DNA from: Ignavibacteriota bacterium
GTDB taxonomy: Bacteria; Bacteroidota; UBA10030; UBA6906
Assembly (NCBI GenBank): GCA_003161755.1
Contig: PMNP01000270.1
Coordinates: 1-6,242, forward strand
DNA: 6,242 bases
Direction of reading: 5' to 3'
Program-made: the position numbers and the translations under genes
The notes under the pieces: generated by a model
Told to the model about the DNA's origin: nothing
Seen by the model: the letters and a program-made list of their open reading frames with translations, nothing else
Databases searched by the model: none
In this document: piece after piece, positions 1 through 5,359 of the stretch
Numbering within the stretch: position 1 is the first letter of the stretch
Layout of the letters: every line of letters starts with the position of its first letter

Positions 1-1143
1 CCCCTCCCCGTTTCGGAACGACCCGAGATCGACCGCTGGATTCTCTCTGCCCTCCAGTCGATGGTCGGGCGGTACACGGCAATGATGGAAGCGTATGATG
101 TCACAAAAGCCGCGCGGAACGTCAGTGAGTTTACGATCGACCAGCTCTCGAATTGGTACGTGCGCCGAAACCGCCGCCGATTCTGGAAGAGCGAGAAGGG
201 GAAAGACAAAACTGCTGCGTACCAGACATTGTTTGAGTGCCTGGACACTATCGCGCGTTTGATTGCACCGTTTGCGCCATTCCTGGCAGAGGAAATATTC
301 CGGAATCTCAATTCGGTATCGTCGCGGGACGCTGCGGAATCTGTGCACCTCGCATCGATGCCTGAACCGGATGCCTCCATGATCGATGCTGCGCTCGAAG
401 AAAGAATGGATAAGGCGGAACGCATTGTGATGCTCGTGCGCGCGATGCGGATGAAATCGAACATCAAGGTACGCCAGCCATTGCGAAGGGTCATCCTGCC
501 AATCGCCGATGCACGGGAGAGGGAGGAGATCAAGGGGATGGCCGACATCATTCTTGATGAGATCAACGTCAAGACGATCGAGTACGTGAGCGACGAATCG
601 GGGTTGGTGCGGAAGAAGTCGAAGCCGAACTTCAAGACTCTCGGGCCAAAGTTCGGCAAGTCGGTGCAGGGCGTAGCGGCCAGATTAAAGGATCTCTCGG
701 CCGATGAAATTGCCTCCCTTGAATCGAAAGGTTCACTGAGCGTCGATGTGGGTGGAGAGCTGAAAACCATCGGCCGCGAAGATGTGGAGATTATCCGGGA
801 AGACATCCAGGGGTGGCTTGTCGAATCCGACGGGACTCTGACCGTGGCACTCGATACCGCGTTGGATGATGATCTGGTTGCCGAAGGTGCTGCGAGGGAA
901 TTCGTCAACCGGGTGCAGAACATGAGGAAGGATGCAGGGTTTCTCGTGACCGACCGGATTGGCATTTATAGCGATGCTCCCGATTCAGTGCGGGGCATGC
1001 TCATGGCACAGCGTTTGTACATTCAAACCGAAACGCTGGCATCGGAGTTTTCGGAGAAGTATCGGGACGGGGAGTATCATTCGAACATTGACTTAAACGG
1101 TGTGACTGTCCGCGTCGGCATCGAACGGCGTCCACAACTGTAA
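1..1143 (+). CDS. ileS: Isoleucyl-tRNA synthetase, C-terminal part (5' end outside window)
   Basis: Cytoplasmic class I aminoacyl-tRNA synthetase that charges tRNA-Ile. The reading frame is open from base 1, so the gene enters from upstream; 380 residues plus TAA are present. Visible landmarks are EIDRWILSALQS at the very start, then YDVTKAARNV and LSNWYVRRNRRRFW of the anticodon-binding helical domain, and IAPFAPFLAEEIF. The C-terminal extension follows, with KVRQPLRR, KPNFKTLGPKFGK, a GWLVESDGTLTVALDT segment and EFVNRVQNMRKDAGF. The catalytic HIGH and KMSKS motifs would lie upstream and cannot be checked. No cysteine-rich zinc finger is seen at the C-terminus. That fits the eukaryote-like IleRS type (often called IleS2) found in Bacteroidota relatives, unlike the E. 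coli type. The next gene starts 25 nt downstream, which suggests co-transcription. The identity is very secure; the subtype is inferred from C-terminal style. Confidence 0.96.
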   Translation, partial: PLPVSERPEIDRWILSALQSMVGRYTAMMEAYDVTKAARNVSEFTIDQLSNWYVRRNRRRFWKSEKGKDKTAAYQTLFECLDTIARLIAPFAPFLAEEIFRNLNSVSSRDAAESVHLASMPEPDASMIDAALEERMDKAERIVMLVRAMRMKSNIKVRQPLRRVILPIADAREREEIKGMADIILDEINVKTIEYVSDESGLVRKKSKPNFKTLGPKFGKSVQGVAARLKDLSADEIASLESKGSLSVDVGGELKTIGREDVEIIREDIQGWLVESDGTLTVALDTALDDDLVAEGAAREFVNRVQNMRKDAGFLVTDRIGIYSDAPDSVRGMLMAQRLYIQTETLASEFSEKYRDGEYHSNIDLNGVTVRVGIERRPQL

Positions 1144-1157
1144 TTCACTCACATTAC

Positions 1158-1161
1158 GAGG
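1158..1161 (+). promoter_or_regulatory. Shine-Dalgarno site for the full-length DksA-like protein
   Basis: GAGG lies 7 nt before the ATG at 1169, inside the 25-nt gap after ileS. It is moderate in strength and supports translation of the long, tail-containing form. Confidence 0.55.
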
Positions 1162-1168
1162 TAAGTTC

Positions 1169-1750
1169 ATGGCGACCAAGGGAAGCAGGACACCGGCAAA
1201 AAAGGCCGTTGCGACAAAAAAGTCCGGGACATCCCGAGCCAAAAAAAGCGTGAAACCTTCCGTGCCGAAACGAACTGCTGTGGTTGCTGCAAAGGCGAAG
1301 AAGAAAACAGGAGGACGAGGGGCGATGGCAGAACCGATGGCATATTCGTTGGCTGACCTCAAGGCTTTTAAGGAGATGATTCTTAGCAAGAGGAAAGAGA
1401 CACTGGAAGAGCTGGATACGCTGAAGGAAAGCATGATGGATGTAACCACGGGCGAATACGTCAGCGAAAGCTCGAACTACTCCCTGCATATGGAGCAGGG
1501 GACCGACGCAATGGAGCGGGAAAAGACGTTTCTCTTTGCCGCAAGAAGCAGCAAGTATGTGAACCAGCTTGATGATGCGCTGGCGCGGATTGAGGCAAAG
1601 ACGTATGGTCAATGCCGTGTCTGCGGACTTCTGGTTCCGAAAGCACGGCTGGAAGCCGTACCCACGGCACAGACTTGCGCTGAATACAAGAACACCGGCA
1701 CGCCCTGCGAGCGTGGGAAACTGGCAATGGCCAATGCCAAAGGAGCATAG
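1169..1750 (+). CDS. DksA/TraR-family zinc-finger protein with Lys/Ala-rich N-terminal tail
   Basis: Probable RNA-polymerase-associated transcription factor of the DksA/TraR C4 zinc-finger family, 193 aa. Residues 1-50 form a low-complexity basic tail (13 Lys, 4 Arg, no Asp or Glu) like histone H1 tails. Residues 57-145 are a charged, helical, coiled-coil-like region with HMEQGTDAME near the presumed tip, followed by LDDALARIEAKTYGQC. The zinc-binding segment has CRVC at 149-152 and Cys170, but the position expected for the fourth ligand (173) is Tyr. Cys180 lies further on and might substitute. The ATG at 1169 has GAGG at 1158-1161 with a 7-nt spacer. An internal ATG at 1325 (Met53), preceded by AGGAGG, would give a 141-aa form without the tail. 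The gene sits 25 nt after ileS and 3 nt before lspA, an arrangement recalled as common in FCB-group genomes. The family call is firm. Whether it acts as a true ppGpp-dependent DksA is not known. Confidence 0.88.
   Translation: MATKGSRTPAKKAVATKKSGTSRAKKSVKPSVPKRTAVVAAKAKKKTGGRGAMAEPMAYSLADLKAFKEMILSKRKETLEELDTLKESMMDVTTGEYVSESSNYSLHMEQGTDAMEREKTFLFAARSSKYVNQLDDALARIEAKTYGQCRVCGLLVPKARLEAVPTAQTCAEYKNTGTPCERGKLAMANAKGA
1309..1327 (+). promoter_or_regulatory. Candidate internal translation start in the DksA-like gene
   Basis: AGGAGG (1309-1314) and then GAGGGG (1317-1322) precede an in-frame ATG at 1325 (residue 53). The AGGAGG spacer is 10 nt. This is at least as good a ribosome site as the one at the annotated start. 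The position coincides with the boundary between the basic tail and the conserved domain, so two protein forms are possible. The same bases encode Lys/Thr/Gly/Arg codons, so the match could be incidental. Confidence 0.4.
1739..1745 (+). promoter_or_regulatory. Shine-Dalgarno site fixing the GTG start of lspA
   Basis: AAAGGAG lies inside the last codons of the upstream DksA-like gene, 8 nt before GTG at 1754. It decides the non-ATG start and implies coupled translation of the two genes. Confidence 0.75.
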
Positions 1751-1753
1751 CGC

Positions 1754-2341
1754 GTGCGCGTGCTTCTGGTCTCGACGGTGATTGTCCTGTGCGATCAGGT
1801 GACCAAACTCCTTGTGAAGGGGTTGAGCGTCCCGTGGCTCGGCATCGCCTGGAAAGGAATGCCATACGGTGCAAGCAAGCCTGTGCTGGGTAATTTCCTC
1901 CGGTTGACATACATTGAGAATCCCGGCATGGCATTCGGCATCGACGTCGGCGGGAAGCCGCTGTTTGCGGCCTTCTCGGTCGTTGCCGCCATCGCAATTG
2001 TCTGGATTCTCTTCCGCATGCGGCATGAAGGCCTCGGGTTCAGAATCGCATTGGCAATGATCCTCGGCGGTGCAGTGGGGAACCTCATCGACCGCGTCTT
2101 CTATGGCACGATGTTCGAAGGCACACCACTGTTCTTTGGCAAAGTCGTCGATTTCATCGATGTGGATTTCTTCAAGATCAACTTGTTGGGTTACCACTTT
2201 TCACGGTGGCCGGTGTTTAACATCGCCGATTCCTGTGTCACCATCGGAGTCATCCTCCTTCTGATTTTTCACCGTTCCGTTGCACCGTCACGAGAGGCAT
2301 TGACTGACTCGGCGGCTGGGTCAACCAGGACCGAAGAGTAA
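1754..2341 (+). CDS. lspA: Lipoprotein signal peptidase (signal peptidase II)
   Basis: Inner-membrane aspartyl protease that removes the signal peptide from diacylglyceryl-modified prolipoproteins, 195 aa. The first membrane helix carries the family's D14-Q. ENPGMAFG is at 55-62, GGAVGNLIDR at 105-114, VVDFID at 131-136 and FNIAD at 155-159. In the Pseudomonas aeruginosa enzyme the catalytic dyad is the Asp of VVDF and the Asp of FNxAD, here D133 and D159. About four hydrophobic helices are visible: residues 1-20, about 66-87, about 96-112 and about 154-172. It is longer than the usual 150-170 aa. The extra length is in the loop at 24-48, a feature I recall from Bacteroidota-type LspA, and in a polar C-terminal tail (about 173-195). 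It begins with GTG, 3 nt after the preceding stop codon. All catalytic residues are present, so it should be active. Confidence 0.95.
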   Translation: MRVLLVSTVIVLCDQVTKLLVKGLSVPWLGIAWKGMPYGASKPVLGNFLRLTYIENPGMAFGIDVGGKPLFAAFSVVAAIAIVWILFRMRHEGLGFRIALAMILGGAVGNLIDRVFYGTMFEGTPLFFGKVVDFIDVDFFKINLLGYHFSRWPVFNIADSCVTIGVILLLIFHRSVAPSREALTDSAAGSTRTEE

Positions 2342-2372
2342 TTCCATTCTCCGCAGTCGATGCGTACCTTCC

Positions 2373-3341
2373 ATGCCATACGAGTTCGACATCGTTGTCC
2401 CACCCGGCAAGCGAAAAGAGCGGCTCGATAAGTATCTTGTCAATCACGTCGAGAATGCCACGCGTTCCAAAGTGCAGCAGGCAATTCGTGACGGAACCGT
2501 GCTCGTCGATGGCAAAACTGCGCGTCCAAGCCACCAGGTCGCGCCGGGCGAGACCATCCACATCACCCTTCCGCGGCCTCCGCCCCAAAGGGCAGAGCCG
2601 GAACAAATCCCCCTCGATATCCTCTTCGAGGATGATTCCCTGATCGTTGTCAATAAGTCCGCCGGTATGGTCACACATCCCGCCTTTGGCAACTATTCAG
2701 GGACACTCGTCAATGCGCTACTCTACCATTGCAATGTTCTTTCAACATCTACGGATGCTCTCCGCCCCGGCATTGTCCACAGGCTCGACAAGGACACATC
2801 AGGACTGATGGTTGTGGCCAAGACCGATACCGCTCACGCAAAACTTGCCCGACAGTTTTCACAGCGGACGATCACCAGGGAATATCACGCAATTGTGTGG
2901 GGAAGATTCAGCAAGCCTTCAGGAATGATCGAGACCACGCTGGGACGAAGCAAGTCTGATAGGAAAAAGATGGCGGTCGTCAAAGACGGCAAACTTGCCG
3001 TGACGGAATTCACTGTTCTGCAGGAGTATCCATACCTTACTCTCGTCCGACTCAAGCTCCATACGGGGCGCACACATCAAATTCGCGTCCATCTTTCCCA
3101 TATCAATCATCCGGTGTTCGGTGACCCGACCTACAATGGCCGTCACATCAGCTCAGGCCCGGGGACTCCATCGCAAAAGACCGAGGTAAAGCAACTCCTT
3201 GAGATCATTTCCCGTCAGGCACTCCATGCCAAGACCATTGGGTTCATCCACCCTGTGACCGGCAAGCAGATGTTCTTTGACTCGCCTTTGCCGGGAGACA
3301 TGGAGGAGGTGCTCCTTATCCTTGAGAAGCAGGAGGCCTGA
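2373..3341 (+). CDS. rluD: RluA/RluD-family 23S rRNA pseudouridine synthase
   Basis: Converts uridines to pseudouridine in RNA. RluD of E. coli acts on 23S rRNA helix 69 (U1911, U1915, U1917). The protein has 322 aa. Residues about 15-65 form an S4 RNA-binding domain (ERLDKYLV, TRSKVQQAIRDG, VLVDG). The catalytic domain follows: VVNKSAGMVTHPA at 92-104, HRLDKDTSGL at 136-145 with catalytic Asp139, and LKLHTGRTHQIRVHL at 227-241. The C-terminal segment has QALHA and FIHPVTGK. Domain order, length and the S4 domain match RluD rather than RluA or RluC. Specificity among RluA-family members cannot be proved from sequence alone, so the symbol is a best fit. No clear Shine-Dalgarno site is visible before the ATG at 2373, which lies 31 nt after lspA. 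It probably ends the ileS-dksA-like-lspA-rluD unit. Confidence 0.93.
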   Translation: MPYEFDIVVPPGKRKERLDKYLVNHVENATRSKVQQAIRDGTVLVDGKTARPSHQVAPGETIHITLPRPPPQRAEPEQIPLDILFEDDSLIVVNKSAGMVTHPAFGNYSGTLVNALLYHCNVLSTSTDALRPGIVHRLDKDTSGLMVVAKTDTAHAKLARQFSQRTITREYHAIVWGRFSKPSGMIETTLGRSKSDRKKMAVVKDGKLAVTEFTVLQEYPYLTLVRLKLHTGRTHQIRVHLSHINHPVFGDPTYNGRHISSGPGTPSQKTEVKQLLEIISRQALHAKTIGFIHPVTGKQMFFDSPLPGDMEEVLLILEKQEA

Positions 3342-3342
3342 C

Positions 3343-3363
3343 TCTTTGCGCTGGAGGCAAAGA
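3343..3363 (+). terminator. Weak hairpin after rluD, possible terminator
   Basis: TCTTTGC pairs with GCAAAGA around a 7-nt loop, starting 2 nt after the rluD stop. A strong T-run exists, but it begins about 17 nt beyond the stem, so this is not a textbook intrinsic terminator. It could still mark the end of the transcript. Confidence 0.35.
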
Positions 3364-3531
3364 AACATCCTGTGCTTGGTTTTTTTTGGTTTTTTCCCCA
3401 TTCTAGTTGAAGCGGAGATTTGTGACATAGAACACCCCTTTTCTTGTGTTACCCGTGTACCTTGAATGGTAATCCTTTGCGCTTCCGCGTCATTGACTCG
3501 CACAGTACCATCGAAAACAAACCAGTAGTAT

Positions 3532-3536
3532 GGAGG
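3532..3536 (+). promoter_or_regulatory. Shine-Dalgarno site for the DUF6588-like gene
   Basis: GGAGG precedes the ATG at 3541 by only 4 nt, a short spacer. An in-frame TGA at 3538-3540 sits directly before the ATG, so no upstream start is possible in this frame. Confidence 0.6.
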
Positions 3537-3540
3537 ATGA

Positions 3541-4449
3541 ATGGATACCTTTAAGCGGATCCCTGGTCTCATAGCGATCATCATGCTTGTCGCGCTCGTT
3601 CTCCTGGGGGTCTCCACCGTTTCGGCCCAAAGCGATATGGAAAAAGTCGTTAAACAATTTACCGACCAGTCTGTTATAGGCTATATCCAGCCTATTGCAG
3701 ACATGTTTGGGGCGAACATGAATTCGGGCTATTTCCATACCGCGGCGATTGAGCAGTCGGGTTTCCATCTGTCTTTCGATATGATCGGCATGGCCACAAT
3801 GCTAAGCGACGGGCAAAAAGGCTATACGGCAACAGCGCCTCCCGGGTTCAACCCCGCGACATTCCAGACAGCGACGATGTTTGGCGGCAAAGGGGCGGTT
3901 GTAACCGACGCCGCAACGGGATTGTCCTATCGCGGCTCCGATGGTGTTTTTAACACACAGGTTTTTCCTCTTGCTGTTCCGCAACTGACTCTTGGAAACC
4001 TGTACGGCACCCAGGTGCTGATCCGGTATATCCCCATCCCAAAGATGGACAATTTTCCCAATGTGACACTCTGGGGCATCGGTGCACGGCACTCCATCAG
4101 TCAGTATCTTCCGGATGTGCCGGTGGATCTTGCCGCGGGCATTTTTTATAGCAGCTTCACGGTGGGAGATTTCATCAATTACAAAGGGCTCGCCATCAAT
4201 GGCGAAGCAAGCATGAGCTGGTCCATCCTGACAGTGTACAGCGGATTGCAATGGGAGAAGAGCTCAATGGACCTTTCGTACGTTTCTCAGGATGTGTCCC
4301 ATACTTCAGTATCGGTTACCATGGACGGGGCAAATACCTTCCGGTTTATTCTCGGGGTTGGCCTCGGCCTCGGACCGCTTAAGATTTTTGGCGATGCCAA
4401 TTTCGGTTCTATGACAACATTCTCTGCAGGTTTTGGATTTGGAGGGTGA
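3541..4449 (+). CDS. Exported DUF6588-like protein, probable outer-membrane beta-barrel
   Basis: 302 aa, function unknown. Residues 1-29 form a clear signal peptide: Lys5/Arg6, a hydrophobic core at about 9-23, and a likely signal peptidase I site V-S-A before Gln30. The mature part opens with a short helical segment (DMEKVVKQF). It continues with IQPIADMFGANMNSGYFHTA and a GFHLSFDMIGMA strand, resembling the DUF6588 family of Bacteroidota-type genomes; this is recalled, not searched. The rest alternates Gly/aromatic-rich strands and polar turns, for example LLAV-type strands near 140-165, VDLAAGIFYSSF, FRFILGVGLGLGPLKIFGDA and a final TTFSAGFGFGG. That pattern suits a beta-barrel in the outer membrane. 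The mature protein has no cysteines apparent and no catalytic motif. The next gene, also exported, starts 39 nt downstream and is probably co-transcribed. The family call is moderate; export is confident. Confidence 0.78.
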   Translation: MDTFKRIPGLIAIIMLVALVLLGVSTVSAQSDMEKVVKQFTDQSVIGYIQPIADMFGANMNSGYFHTAAIEQSGFHLSFDMIGMATMLSDGQKGYTATAPPGFNPATFQTATMFGGKGAVVTDAATGLSYRGSDGVFNTQVFPLAVPQLTLGNLYGTQVLIRYIPIPKMDNFPNVTLWGIGARHSISQYLPDVPVDLAAGIFYSSFTVGDFINYKGLAINGEASMSWSILTVYSGLQWEKSSMDLSYVSQDVSHTSVSVTMDGANTFRFILGVGLGLGPLKIFGDANFGSMTTFSAGFGFGG

Positions 4450-4475
4450 TAACCACCGGAGTCTAACATCTTTTC

Positions 4476-4481
4476 AAGGAG
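4476..4481 (+). promoter_or_regulatory. Shine-Dalgarno site for the Asn-tailed exported protein
   Basis: AAGGAG lies 7 nt before ATG 4489. It is a near-ideal site and fixes the start of this otherwise unrecognised gene. Confidence 0.7.
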
Positions 4482-4488
4482 CACGCGT

Positions 4489-5106
4489 ATGAAGACGATG
4501 AGTATTCTTCTGGTGGGACTGATGGCAGTTCTGGGAACCACCGGGTTCAATTGCATTAATGATGGGTTTCTTGTCTCCGTGAATCTTCCCGTCTCTGCGG
4601 AATTTGCGATCAACGGCGGCGGAAATACGATTGTCGCTACACAAGGTCAGGTCGTGGATGTCCAGCTCAGCTCCCAGATAGACCAGGGTTACGTGGGAAA
4701 AATGAAGGCTGTTCGCATGTACGACATTCGTTTGACAACCATTGGGACCTATTCCGGGGCAATTACTGGAACGCTGGTCATCATGCCTAAGAATGGTGCA
4801 TCATTTACGCTGGCCGACATCAATGGGAATTGGGCAGATTTCAATGCTGGCAAGTCAGTGTTCCAGAATCAGCAGGCAATTCAAATCCACAAGCCTGTTC
4901 TGATAACGGTTCAAAATCTCCAGAATCTTCTGAATCAATTCATTACCAACAATGCTCTTGTGGTGACTCTGGGGGCTAATGGTACTTCCAGTTCGACTCT
5001 TCCGCAAGGGTTGAGACTCCGTATCGAAGTCCTTGCGCAGGTTGATGTTGATCTTTCTTCGAACGACAATAATAACAACGGCAACAACAATAACGTCAAC
5101 CATTAG
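4489..5106 (+). CDS. Exported beta-rich protein of unknown function with Asn-rich C-terminus
   Basis: 205 aa; I do not recognise a characterised family. Residues 1-20 look like a signal peptide (MKTM, then a hydrophobic run to about residue 16). Cys22 follows in GFNC, which is not a canonical lipobox, so lipoprotein status is open. The segment after it, DGFLVSVNLPVSAEFAI, reads as beta strands. The middle (VRMYDIRLTTIGTYSGAITG, TLADINGNWADFNAG) also suggests a beta-sandwich-like domain. The region LITVQNLQNLLNQFITNNALVVTL is partly helical. A further strand, LRLRIEVLAQVDVDL, precedes the tail. Residues 190-205 are almost all Asn with a few Asp, Gly, Val and His, encoded by AAT/AAC runs. It has a good ribosome site and lies 39 nt after the DUF6588-like gene, ending before a strong hairpin. 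The pairing suggests a shared envelope role, but no function can be stated. Confidence 0.8.
   Translation: MKTMSILLVGLMAVLGTTGFNCINDGFLVSVNLPVSAEFAINGGGNTIVATQGQVVDVQLSSQIDQGYVGKMKAVRMYDIRLTTIGTYSGAITGTLVIMPKNGASFTLADINGNWADFNAGKSVFQNQQAIQIHKPVLITVQNLQNLLNQFITNNALVVTLGANGTSSSTLPQGLRLRIEVLAQVDVDLSSNDNNNNGNNNNVNH
5068..5103 (+). repeat. AAC/AAT trinucleotide-rich tract coding the Asn tail
   Basis: The 3' end of the 4489-5106 gene is a run of mostly AAT and AAC codons interrupted by GGC and GTC. It is low complexity and could vary in length by slippage, though codon mixing makes it imperfect. Confidence 0.6.
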
Positions 5107-5131
5107 CATCTGCTGCTGCATGGTCTTCATG

Positions 5132-5164
5132 GAAGCCTTCGCGCCCATCTGGCGCGAAGGCTTC
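5132..5164 (+). terminator. Strong hairpin, likely terminator of the exported-protein unit
   Basis: GAAGCCTTCGCGCC pairs perfectly with GGCGCGAAGGCTTC around a 5-nt CATCT loop, a 14-bp GC-rich stem beginning 25 nt after the stop at 5106. The downstream side is only moderately T-rich (GTCATTTGTGT), and the opposite strand has no T-run. It most plausibly ends transcription of the 3541-5106 pair. Confidence 0.75.
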
Positions 5165-5225
5165 GTCATTTGTGTACATCGATCCCCTCAGTAGATCGGG
5201 GCTCTGCTCATTTCATGGTTTCTTC

Positions 5226-5253
5226 TTACTGTATACTTCATACTGTTTACTCG
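5226..5253 (+). repeat. Degenerate heptanucleotide tandem tract A
   Basis: Four consecutive 7-mers, TTACTGT, ATACTTC, ATACTGT and TTACTCG, share the core TACT at constant 7-bp spacing (TAC at 5227, 5234, 5241 and 5248). Confidence 0.6.
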
Positions 5254-5276
5254 CAGTGCAATCTCACCTCCACACT

Positions 5277-5304
5277 CTACCTGCTACCTGCTTGATACTA
5301 CCTG
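5277..5304 (+). repeat. Heptanucleotide tandem tract B
   Basis: CTACCTG occurs at 5277, 5284 and 5298. The slot at 5291 is filled by the diverged 7-mer CTTGATA, so the 7-bp register is kept over four units. It is not in register with the tract at 5226. Confidence 0.65.
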
Positions 5305-5359
5305 CGCCTAGCCTTCCCTCTCCGCTTGCGTCCTCCTGGCATCTTTCGTACATTTTTAC

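Larger units (their letters stand above)
3342..3540 (+). other. Intergenic region between the rluD unit and the exported pair
   Basis: This 199-nt stretch carries a small hairpin (3343-3363), two T-runs (3380-3387 and 3390-3395) and AT-rich sequence. It is the natural place for the promoter of the 3541 gene. Sigma-70-like guesses such as TTGAAG at 3407 with TAGAAC at 3428 (15-nt spacer) are poor. No Bacteroidota-type TTTG / TAnnTTTG pair with proper spacing was found, so I do not call a promoter. I see no small gene with a ribosome site here. Confidence 0.6.
5165..5359 (+). other. Intergenic leader region upstream of rlmN
   Basis: With the hairpin before it, this makes a 253-nt gene-free stretch. 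It holds two 7-bp-periodic tracts (5226-5253 and 5277-5304) followed by a pyrimidine-rich segment. TATACT at 5232-5237 resembles a -10 box, but no matching -35 box lies at 16-18 nt, and it is part of the repeat. The rlmN promoter is presumably here but cannot be placed. Confidence 0.5.

Noticed and set aside
1461..1997. Second antisense open frame rich in Arg and Ser
   Set aside because: It overlaps the same real genes, with biased shadow-like composition and no domain.
1154..2197. Long antisense open frame (347 codons) opposite the DksA-like gene and lspA
   Set aside because: It is the complement of two well-supported genes, has no recognisable domains, is rich in Cys/His typical of shadow frames and spans a gene boundary.
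3407..3433. Sigma-70-like promoter TTGAAG / TAGAAC before the exported pair
   Set aside because: The spacer is only 15 nt and both boxes are imperfect; FCB-group promoters also use a different consensus.
3277..3465. Small + strand frame over the end of rluD and the intergenic gap
   Set aside because: Most of it is an alternative frame of rluD; it has no ribosome site and the T-runs merely create a Phe-rich stretch.
3802..4251. Antisense open frame within the DUF6588-like gene
   Set aside because: It is fully inside a gene with a good signal peptide and strand pattern; no family resemblance and no evident ribosome site.
5179..5200. Possible inverted repeat CGATC ... GATCG with CCCC/GGGG nearby
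   Set aside because: Only five pairs can form across a 10-nt gap and the C/G runs are not in register for a continuous stem.
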